Assembly (NCBI RefSeq): GCF_033439725.1
Contig: NW_026944390.1
Span: 558,001-622,000, forward strand
DNA from: Neurospora tetraspora
Lineage: Eukaryota; Ascomycota; Sordariomycetes; Sordariales; Sordariaceae
Direction: 5' to 3'
DNA length: 64,000 bases
The translations under genes and the position numbers were made by a program. How positions within the stretch are numbered: the first letter of the stretch is position 1; each line of letters begins with the position of its first letter. Below are positions 55,796 through 64,000 of this stretch, piece after piece. The notes below the pieces were generated by a model, which did no database searches, had not been told where the DNA came from, and was given only the letters and a program-made list of their open reading frames with translations.

Positions 55796-58321
55796 CTACT
55801 CCCACCCCCCAAACCCTCCATCTCCATCCCCCTTCCCCGGCCTCGGACTCATGGCAATCTTCGGCCTACTCCTAAAAACAGCATCATAATCCACATCCTG
55901 CCCCGCACTAAGCAGTTCCTCAGCCAGCAACAACGCCGAGTTTCCTTCTCCTGCGTCTTCTCCTCCTTCTTCGCCCACCGCAGGGAAATACCCACCCCTT
56001 GGCGGTGGCGCCAGCTGCTTCGACTTGCGCTCCGACCGTCGCCTCTCCAGTTGAGCCTTCTTTTGGGCAGACTCGAAGTTGGCCATGGAACGACGGGTGC
56101 GGGTCATGAGGTCTTCGTAGGTTGATGCTGCTCCTATTCCTGCTTCTCCTGCTGCTGCTCCTCCGCTGTTGCTAGGGTCACCTGGTGTGTCTGGTGTGCT
56201 TGCTTTGTAGGGGCTGGAGATGGTGTGTGACCGTTTGTGAGACGCAGAGCGGACAGGCGGGAAGTACGTATTTTCTTCCTCATCTGCGTCGCCGTCGGCG
56301 TCTGCGTTGTTGGCAGCGGCCTGTGAATTGCGCCGAGCAAGGGTTAGGCAGGTGCGTTCGGCCAGTGAAAGAGTGTGCCGTGGTTTGTTCAGGGGGGAAG
56401 GCGAGGCGGCATCGACGGACGCCAAGATCTGGTCGGCTAGTTGTTGTGGTTCGGGAGACGGGTGAGAGCTGTACTGTCGGCGAATTTCCTCAGTCGGTGG
56501 TGAGGGTGGACGGTCACTCGAAGCCGTACTGCTCAATAGCCTTTCTGGTTGCTTCTCCTTCCTGGAGATCAAGGATGGCCTACGGCGTGGGGGCGAAACT
56601 GAAGACTGAGGCGGTGTTGGGTTTGTAGCTTCTTCTCTTTGCTGATTCCTTGTTAGGCGAGAGGAGCCCTCTGCTGCCTCAGAATCGTTGGTGTGTTGTG
56701 ATGGAAGAGTCGCGGATCGTGACCGTGTTGAACTTGCAGCAAAGACGGCGTCTGAATGGGCTAGTGCTTCTCCCTCTTCGTGGACACTCTTTAGCTTCTC
56801 CAGTATAGGTTGGTATGATAAATCTTCGGCTGCTGTAAGCTCCCGTCGAAAGGTTCGAGAAGGCGCTGCGGCAAGATTCCTCTCGTCATCACTAATATCG
56901 GAAATCACCTCCGTATCAGACTCCTTTCGTGGCAGCTCTCTTGGCTTTTGTAACCAGGATGGAATACTGGATAGCTTAGGGTCGATATTAGACAACTCCG
57001 ACCTGAAGTCATGGAGTAGTTCCTTGTATTCGCCCCGTAGCTCATTAGGCGTTACAGGTTTGAGGAGAGTAAGCCTTCGCGCACTTCGGCCGCGGTGCAA
57101 AGCCTCGTGTCCCCTGAGTCCGAGATCGATTCCCTTCGGGTTGGGCTGTGGGGCTGACTCTTTGGTTGTAGAGTCCTTGCTGGTTTTTCCGAACATCTGC
57201 TGGCGGAAAGTCTGCCATCTCTGGAGTCTTTCCTTCTGGCTCTTCACTCGGTCGTCCAGCTCGTCCAGCAAACTATCTGACTTGTCTTCAAGCTCCGAAA
57301 TCCGACCAGTTTGAACGCGGTGCCAGACTCGATCAAAAGGCGCCGACAAGACACCATCGTTTCGGGTATTTTTGTCGCCGTGTAAGAGTGTCTCCAACCA
57401 CCGCTCATTGCCCGACCAGTTGTTTCGCACAGTCCGCCAAACATCGAGCTTAACATGGTTTGAGATCTCTTTTCCGCTATCTTGGCGCCTCCTTTGCAAA
57501 GTTTGAGCTCGCTGTCGTCGATCAGCAATTTTTTGCTCCTTGATCTTTAGCAAGTCTGAAAACTCTCTGTATCTCTCTCTCGTCGCTTTTTTGTCTTTCA
57601 AAGTGCGACAGAGAGAGGCTCGGTGAGCAACTACGAGAGCTGTGAGCTGTGATCGGTCGCCTGAGTAGCCACGATCTTCGAGTGCCAGCGCCTGCGCAAG
57701 GGCGGGATGTCTTTTTCGTGGGTCATTCCGCTGCTGCTCTGCTACCACCTTTTTGAGCACAGCCGACGAGAAGATGGCCAGAATCTCTTCCAGCCTGTCG
57801 CCCTTGCACTCATCGAGCATTGTCTTGCGCACTATCGCATCCCGGCCAAGCACGCCATTCTTTTTTGCCTGTTCCAAGCTCCGGACGAGAGCAGCACGCA
57901 GGTTGAGGGATTGGACATTTTCGAGAGGCGGAAAGAAAGGCTTTAACTTGTTCCGAGTTTCTTCGGGGTCCCACAAGTTGAAGAGCTGATAGAGAGCCCA
58001 TTCAACGCATTGGATGCGCTTCTTCTGACCTTGGGCTGCATCTTTTACGCTGAAGGTGGCAGCGTTGATGTCGGGCCAATCCGGGAGCAAGTCGAGATCC
58101 AACAATCGAAGGTTGGTAAGAAACAAAGAGATATTGGGAGTTGGAGTGGTTGTCGACGGCGGGGCGGCCGCGCTAGTGACGGAGCTGGTGTAAGTGGTGT
58201 GACTGGCCTGGCTGGTAGCTGAAGCGGTGCTCCGGGAGAATCCTATAGGTTTGTTCAAGCTGCTGCTGCTTCTTGTCCCAGTCGAGCGGACAGTCTTGGT
58301 GCGAGGGACGTTGGAGGACAT
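55796..58321 (-). CDS. haus6: HAUS augmin-like complex subunit 6
   Basis: Augmin recruits gamma-tubulin to existing microtubules in spindles. A single exon of 841 aa opens with a Ser/Thr-rich leader. The HAUS6 N-terminal domain (about 64-260) then appears: SLFLTNLRLLDLDLLPDWPD, RIQCVEWALYQLFNLWDPEE, PFFPPLENVQSLNLRAALVR and KTMLDECKGDRLEEILAIFS. These are highly characteristic motifs. Coiled-coil-like charged sequence follows (YREFSDLLKIKEQKIADRRQ), and the last 350 residues are disordered and Ser/Pro-rich. Augmin subunits are known in filamentous fungi but absent from budding and fission yeast. Confidence 0.92.
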   Translation of the reverse strand: MSSNVPRTKTVRSTGTRSSSSLNKPIGFSRSTASATSQASHTTYTSSVTSAAAPPSTTTPTPNISLFLTNLRLLDLDLLPDWPDINAATFSVKDAAQGQKKRIQCVEWALYQLFNLWDPEETRNKLKPFFPPLENVQSLNLRAALVRSLEQAKKNGVLGRDAIVRKTMLDECKGDRLEEILAIFSSAVLKKVVAEQQRNDPRKRHPALAQALALEDRGYSGDRSQLTALVVAHRASLCRTLKDKKATRERYREFSDLLKIKEQKIADRRQRAQTLQRRRQDSGKEISNHVKLDVWRTVRNNWSGNERWLETLLHGDKNTRNDGVLSAPFDRVWHRVQTGRISELEDKSDSLLDELDDRVKSQKERLQRWQTFRQQMFGKTSKDSTTKESAPQPNPKGIDLGLRGHEALHRGRSARRLTLLKPVTPNELRGEYKELLHDFRSELSNIDPKLSSIPSWLQKPRELPRKESDTEVISDISDDERNLAAAPSRTFRRELTAAEDLSYQPILEKLKSVHEEGEALAHSDAVFAASSTRSRSATLPSQHTNDSEAAEGSSRLTRNQQREEATNPTPPQSSVSPPRRRPSLISRKEKQPERLLSSTASSDRPPSPPTEEIRRQYSSHPSPEPQQLADQILASVDAASPSPLNKPRHTLSLAERTCLTLARRNSQAAANNADADGDADEEENTYFPPVRSASHKRSHTISSPYKASTPDTPGDPSNSGGAAAGEAGIGAASTYEDLMTRTRRSMANFESAQKKAQLERRRSERKSKQLAPPPRGGYFPAVGEEGGEDAGEGNSALLLAEELLSAGQDVDYDAVFRSRPKIAMSPRPGKGDGDGGFGGWE

Positions 58322-59421
58322 TATACGCCCGTCCGTTGTATGACACTGTTGTTGAAAGGTAGAGGTAGGAAGCTGAAAGAAATAAGATTCGGAGATGTGG
58401 AAGAAACCCAGTTGAGAGCACGAAGTACTAGCAAGGGCAGCTTCTCACGCCCGTGAAGCTGAGCAGTTGCGACAGACGAAAAACAGCCCGTCGCCGTGTC
58501 CGAGACCTATTCTTCAGCTCCTGGAGTACATGCGCTACTGTAGTACTCGTATAGTACAAAGGAAGTATGGAGATGGCTGGGATTACGGTTACAACAATTG
58601 AGCCATACGTGTAATGGTCGCCAACTCAGACGTCCAGGTGTTACCGCTGCAGTGAGCTAATGACCGTGCCTTCCACTTTGTTGGTTCGCCAACAAGGAAA
58701 CTGGCAACAGCATGTGAGATGACTTGGACGTCCGTTACTTCCATGTAGGAAAGGCGATGGCTCTTTCCAAAGGCGAAACTTTCTCAATACTGTGAGAAGG
58801 GAATGGAGAGATGTTTGGGGAATGACAAAAGAAGGAAGTCGCAATGATGGAATGCGCGAGCTTAGAATGGCTCCGATAAGCACTGCACCGAATCCTTATC
58901 GCATTGCAATGTTGGGGTTAGGGTTATAGCAAGTGATGGGGTGCCAGTTGCGCACGGGCACTCGCCTTTCCAGGAGCCGGCAATCCCCTCACACTTTCAC
59001 TACAATCACATGGACTGCACTAGAGGTAGCGACTGCAAATCAACCATCTCAAGCCTTGATATCAACCAAACCTTTTCTCCTGCTATTTTCACACATCCGC
59101 GATCTTGTTCTGCCAAAACAAGTTCTTTGATATCTAACTATATTCCTTGACCATCTTCCCACTAGTCTGGAGTGAGCTGATGGACTTGCGATTCTTCATC
59201 TACCCGCCACCCCGAGCTTCCATGATGACTTCTTATCCTGCAAAACTTCACGCCAAATGTCTACTCCAAACTAACACAGAACAGAACTCCAGCTTATTTC
59301 TCCTGACCTTTGTTGATGGCGCAGTCTCTCACCAACCGCGACCCCAGACTCACAACCCCCACTCAAGGCCCTTTCTAGTCTCTATTCCCGACATCGATAT
59401 ATCATCTGCCTCTGTCCTAAA
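58322..59421. other. Intergenic, upstream of haus6
   Basis: No gene was recognised. A telobox-like GGGGTTAGGGTTAT lies at about 58,914-58,927. It may be a promoter element; it is too short to call interstitial telomere. Confidence 0.45.
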
Positions 59422-60156
59422 TCAATCCTTGTCGACCCTCGGTGTCGTATGGGCGCTCTCAGTCAGAGACTCAGTACTTTCGACGACCCGCTTCTCCTGG
59501 GCGGTAGAGGTAGCGGAATACGGCCTCATCTCCATCGTCTGCTGCATGGCCGGCTGCACGCTCTGAACGTTGACGATCCGTCTTGACTCCTCCTTTCGGG
59601 TCTTCTCCATCTCGTACACCTCGTCGCTGATGCAGGGTTCGCACGAGATGCAACTGCACCCGCAGCATCCAGCCTTGGGTCTTCCTCCGAACATGTATGA
59701 ACCGCAGCATGTCGTCCCTCTGACGATGGCGGGAGATCGGGCGCAGAGGTTCCAGAGGGCGATGATGGGCCAGAAGACGAAGGCGGCAATAAACAGCAAG
59801 GTTGAAACAAGTGTTGACAGGAAGCTGCTGTTTTGGAGGGTTGGCGAGTGCCGACGGGCTTCGAGTGGTAGGAGGCGGTGGTAGTAGACTGCCATGCCGA
59901 GGGAGGTGAGACCCCACATGATGCAGGCCACGACGATGACGAATACCTCGGAGAAGAGCATTGTGATGGATTTCTTCTTCTCTCTTGGCTGGTGTTTGTG
60001 CTTGGCTCCCGGGGCTGTTGCCGATGCTGATGCTGATGCCGATGCTGATAGTTGAGGGTTCGAGGATGAGAGAGTGATGGAGGTGAGATCTTGCTTCCAA
60101 AAGCTCTCTCGACTGGAAATGAGCGGCAAAGCACTCAAGATATATAACAGCGCCAT
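59422..60156 (-). CDS. Small Cys-rich two-span membrane protein
   Basis: The frame from ATG 60156 encodes 244 aa. A second ATG at 59961 (MLFSEVFVIVVACIMWGLTS) would give 179 aa and starts directly with a membrane helix. The sequence before it is low-complexity (an SASASASA run from a GATGCT repeat) and contains a TATATA stretch, so 59961 may be the true start. A second helix is STLVSTLLFIAAFVFWPIIA. After it comes a Cys-rich cluster (TTCCGSYMF...GCCGCSCISCEPC), perhaps palmitoylated or metal-binding, then a charged tail. The family and role are unknown to me. Opposite-strand frames here are shadows. Confidence 0.6.
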   Translation of the reverse strand: MALLYILSALPLISSRESFWKQDLTSITLSSSNPQLSASASASASATAPGAKHKHQPREKKKSITMLFSEVFVIVVACIMWGLTSLGMAVYYHRLLPLEARRHSPTLQNSSFLSTLVSTLLFIAAFVFWPIIALWNLCARSPAIVRGTTCCGSYMFGGRPKAGCCGCSCISCEPCISDEVYEMEKTRKEESRRIVNVQSVQPAMQQTMEMRPYSATSTAQEKRVVESTESLTESAHTTPRVDKD

Positions 60157-62809
60157 CAGCAGTCAGAAAGGCCCAACCGTTGCCGAAGCTTTTGTTTTTT
60201 TCCTTCGCACGGATATTGTGATATTTCGCAACGGCCGAGGCAAGATAGGTCTCGGAACGGGAGGGTCTGAGACACTGCGTGGTACGCAACCTGTGGTGAG
60301 CTTTTGCCCTCCACACCACGTTTCTGACACTTGGACTCAACGGCGTGCTTGGAAAGAAGCAATGGTTTCCGAGACAGTTTGATCGATTGTACACTCCCTT
60401 ACATCTTTCTACTGACGGTACTATCGTGTAAGACTGATGCGAGACTTTGCTAATTCGGTCGATCAGCTCAGAGAATCTTTCCAGGTTTGGAACCAAAGGC
60501 AGCTTTAGCTTTGTAACTTGCTGAGAAAGCAACGGTATCTTGCATACTGGCAAATTAACCTTGGTGTTGTGCTTGGGCAATCGCAACATTGGGCATCGCC
60601 AGTCCCAACTCTGGGGTACCCAGCTGACTGTGGGTAGGGCTGACTGTATGTGCAAAAAGTTCTGTTTTGAGTTGATTACTCGCACATGAATTTGCGCCGT
60701 TGACATACCTACCCGCGTTGATGCCGACATGCGACCTCACCGGGAGGCCAGAAACAATGTATGCATTGCAGCAAACATACTTTGGGGTCCTTCATGTACG
60801 GCGTCCGGCGCCGTATTCGTGCAACCTGAGGTGACCGCTGACCCAGGAAAGTTTTGCCAAACAAACCCACAAGTCAGACAAAGCTGCATCTTTCCTCGTT
60901 CCTAGTTCTACCATGTGGAACGTCAGTCGTTGACCCTCATCCACGGTAGCCTGAATCCAGGACACCGAGCATCCAGCCCCAAAGACTCCCACTCCCATCT
61001 CTTCGGTTCCAGGTAAGCTCGCGCAGCTGGAGCGAGGACGTTGAAGCATAATAAGACTTCAGGCCGATCGTTATATCCTCTCTTGCAAGGTGTATGAAGG
61101 CACGCTTTTGGTCGCCAAGGGACCGAGACTCTCTCTTAGCTGGGGACGTTGACTTATAAAGCACACTCCATCCTCCACCCATGCCAGGCACGGTTCTGGA
61201 AGACGGGGACTGTATACTCCAACCCCATCTCGACCTCGCCCAACCTTAAAATGGAGTGATTCCCGACATTTTATATCCGCTTCCCCAGACCTCAGGGGGA
61301 CTTGCTGTCGGGTACTTTACACCACATGCCTCCCTCCCTCTTTAATCCTCACGTAGAGGCAATTGAAGGGTTGGGGTCCAACAACGTAAGGGAGAAAAGC
61401 CGCCAAGTGAGGTGTCGGTCCAGATCGGGCGATGAAGGGTGGCGATCCATTTCGGCAGCTAACCACTCCAGGAGATTAGACGCACCTGTCACAGCCTGTC
61501 ACAGCGCGGACCACTGCAGCGTGTGGTTGCCAAGCAGTGCCAACCCGCCAGGGGTAATTCATTTTCGGCTCCGTTGTTTGAGCCTTCTTTTTGAGGAGCC
61601 CTGGGATGGAGCCTTGGTTCCAATTCCAAGACCGGACTCGGTCGACTCCATCATCACGAGAGTCGGGACTCGAACGGGGATTTCATCTCTCCGGCCTCCC
61701 GCTCGTCTTTGACGATGCCCTCGAGGATGCTTCGTTCATTTTGGTCCGACTCGTGTTTCACCTTTCGACAACAAAGCCTGCCAAAGCATGGTTCGACGCT
61801 TGGGGATTGGGAGACTTGAAGCGGCATTCCTCGAGTTACGTCTGGGATCTAGGGATTTTCACTGCGGAGTTCAGCCCTTTGTTAAAAATTCCCAAGATTC
61901 CCATCCACATGTCTGTGCCATCGCTGATAGACAGGATGAACGGTGCGCTCCGGATCTGATACGGTTCCCTGCTCTTGGGAACTGCTGATGGTACGGTGAG
62001 AACCCATTCGTACCATTGTCTTGGATTGATGGGATTTGATCAACCGCGAAATGAGTTGACGGCGGTATCAATCTTCTGGACCTTGGTATACCTTGGCGCA
62101 CGCAACCGAGCCTCCTTCTAGCCCATCTTGTCCATCTTGAAAGAGCATAACATGGTTACTGGAAATGGAGGAGTCTGGGGTTCGGAGTGCCAGCGTGTAC
62201 CTGACGACGAGCCCGGCTCACCTGGAAATAGTTGAAACCAAGAATGGAGCAGATGGAGCAAATGGAGGCCATTCGCGGGAACTGGGAGGACGGGACTGCC
62301 ATGATACGCCGACGTCCCAACACGGGCTTTACCAGGGAATCGCCGAATACGATAGAGCCAAGCCGTGCCGGCGACAGCCTATTGGCCCGATGGCATTCCA
62401 AGAGGCTTCCAAGAAATCCCAAGATTCTTGTCACCAAATGGCTGGCATTGACTTGGCGTCTTACCTCGTCTTGGGTGGTGGCTATGCACCGCCAACCAAC
62501 ATTGTTGGTTTTAACCTCCCTTTCTCCCTGGGAACACGAGAATGTGCTGACTCTCACTCTCTCTTCTTCTTAAAACATTCATCGCTGGCTCTTGCTGTTT
62601 CTTCATCAGTCTATCGCTAAACCCCTCTTCCGCAACATCTCTGTTGCCCTTTTTCACCTTCACTGCCATAGCGCTCGTTTGTATGGCATTTTAGTCACGT
62701 TATTTTTTGATTCTATAATCAGCCAGTTCCCGCCGCATCCACGCCTCGTTTAGCCCTTAGCCACCTGAATATATAACGATTATTTGTCTGGATAACCGTC
62801 ACCATCGAA
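60157..62809. other. Gene-poor interval upstream of the GH72 gene
   Basis: About 2.6 kb without a gene I can support. Frames such as plus 61302-61712 and 62165-62620 show no recognisable domain. The last 250 bp before the GH72 start is pyrimidine-rich and probably its promoter and leader, as for highly expressed wall genes. Confidence 0.45.
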
Positions 62810-64000
62810 ATGCGTTCCACCATCATCATCACAGCCCTCGCGGCGTCTGGCGCCGTTAATGCCGGTGTTACCGGCACCAAGAACTCCAAGCGTGCCACCA
62901 TCACTCCCATCACCACCAAGGGTAACACCTTCTTCAAGGGTAACGAGAGATTCTACGTTCGCGGTATTGCTTACCAGCCCGGTGGTTCTTCTGCCAACCT
63001 CGTACGCATCCCTAACATGACTATCAACGAAACAAACCTTATCGACTAACACACACATCTAGGACCCCCTTGCCGATCCCAAGATCTGCCTTGAGGATAT
63101 CAAGAAATTCGAGGATCTTGGCATCAACGTTGTCCGTGTCTACTCTACCGACAACTCCAAGTCGCACAAGGAGTGCATGGAGGCCCTCGCGGACGCCGGT
63201 ATCTACGTTGCCCTTGACGTCAACAACCCGCTGTACTCCATCAACCGCGCGACCCCCCACCCCTCTTACAACGCCGTCTACCTGCAGAGCGTCTTCGCCA
63301 CCATCGACGAGTTCGCCCAGTACGACAACACCTTCGCCTTCTTCTCCGGCAACGAGGTCATCCACGATGAGGCCGAGAGCACGCTCGCCGCGCCCTACGT
63401 CAAGGCCACCGACCGCGACATGAGGGCCTACATCAAGGCGCGCAAGTACCGCGCCATCCCCGTCGGCTACTCGGCCGCCGACGTGTCCAAGAACCGCATG
63501 CAGACGGCCAAGTACTTCAACTGCGGCACCGACGAGGAGCGGTCCGACTTCTTTGCCTTCAACGACTACTCGTGGTGCAAGAGCGACTTCAAGACCTCGG
63601 GCTGGGACGTCAAGGTCAAGAACTTCACCGACTACGGCCTGCCCATCTTTTTGTCCGAGTACGGCTGCACCACCAACGGCCGCGACTTCGGCGAGGTTTC
63701 GGCCCTCATGGACCCCAAGCTCATGACCAAGGTCTACAGCGGTGGTCTCATGTACGAGTACACCATGGAGGAGAACGGATACGGAATCGTCAACATCACC
63801 AAGGGCAAGGACATCACCGACCAGACCGGCAAGCGCATCGAGCTGCCCGAGTTCGCCGCCTACAAGAAGGCCCTCGCCACGTACCCCGCCCCAACCGGCG
63901 ACGGTGGCTACTCCCAGACGACCAAGGCCCAGGACTGCCCTCCCAAGGATGACGACTGGCTTGTTGAGGACAATAAGCTTCCCGAGATGCCCGCTGCTGC
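62810..64000 (+). CDS. GH72 beta-1,3-glucanosyltransferase (Gel/Gas family), 3' end outside window
   Basis: A cell-wall remodelling enzyme that cuts and rejoins beta-1,3-glucan at the plasma membrane/wall. Exon 1 is 62810-63001 and exon 2 starts at 63063 and runs off the window (376 aa visible). The signal peptide is MRSTIIITALAASGAVNAG. The catalytic domain shows FFKGNERFYVRGIAYQPGG, LEDIKKFEDLGINVVRVYST, the acid/base E162 in FFSGNEVIHDE and the nucleophile E263 in PIFLSEYGC. A Cys-containing segment (AQDCPPKDDDW) begins near residue 355. In family members a Cys-rich or Ser-rich part and a GPI signal follow; these are beyond the window. Which Gel paralogue it is cannot be told. Confidence 0.95.

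Noticed and set aside
58914-58927. GGGGTTAGGGTTAT as interstitial telomere
   Set aside because: Fewer than two units; more likely a telobox-like promoter motif or chance.
59471-60730. 419-codon minus-strand frame over the small membrane protein
   Set aside because: It overlaps a frame with clear membrane helices and a Cys cluster; its own translation is Arg/His-rich and out of phase with those features.
61665-61680. Minus-strand GTTCGAGTCCCG, another tRNA T-loop look-alike
   Set aside because: No matching D-arm, anticodon arm or acceptor stem at the right distance.

Overview
The window is nuclear DNA from a filamentous ascomycete, very probably Neurospora or a close Sordariales relative. 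Genes carry short GT-AG introns with CTAAC/CTGAC-like branch points. The first gene is a full-length orthologue of the xylanase regulator XlnR/XYR1/XLR-1. A 4-kb AT-rich island carries a transposase relic full of G:C-to-A:T changes, the hallmark of repeat-induced point mutation (RIP). From memory, N. crassa xlr-1 (NCU06971) and the exopolygalacturonase gh28-2 (NCU06961) lie about ten loci apart, which fits the order here; I could not check this.

Layout. 1-4.8 kb: xlr-1 and its long 5' region. 5.4-10.3 kb: an accessory island of decayed genes, with three broken copies of a GIY-YIG-like family on both strands, a lysine/arginine-rich repeat array and a truncated HET-type gene. 11.3-23.9 kb: housekeeping genes, namely PRPP synthetase (10 exons, two micro-exons), a PTEN/TEP1-like phosphatase, a Pom33/TMEM33-like membrane protein, a serine-rich single-pass membrane protein and a Cdc25/rhodanese-like phosphatase. 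23.9-28.3 kb is gene-poor. 28.3-29.5 kb: a bZIP-basic-region/ankyrin protein. 30.2-34.4 kb: the RIP island, with a Tc1/mariner-type transposase relic and a second unidentified decayed coding relic. 37.1-42.4 kb: a TauD-type dioxygenase and a variant Zn2Cys6 regulator. 42.87-43.61 kb: a 744-bp element with 36-bp perfect terminal inverted repeats flanked by AGCACA direct repeats, which looks like a MITE. 44.5-64 kb: a GNAT acetyltransferase, a GPI-anchored-type wall protein, GH28 exopolygalacturonase, an enoyl-CoA hydratase-like protein with a repeat-bearing insertion, U1 snRNP Snu71/RBM25, mitochondrial ribosomal protein bS21m, augmin HAUS6, a small two-span membrane protein and the 5' part of a GH72 beta-1,3-glucanosyltransferase.

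The genes do not form a biosynthetic cluster. xlr-1 and the GH28 enzyme both belong to plant cell-wall use, and the GPI protein and GH72 enzyme to the fungus's own wall, but the order looks like ordinary core synteny interrupted by three accessory or repeat segments. Exon limits were assigned by hand from splice signals and frame closure. In each spliced gene the exons sum to an intact frame.
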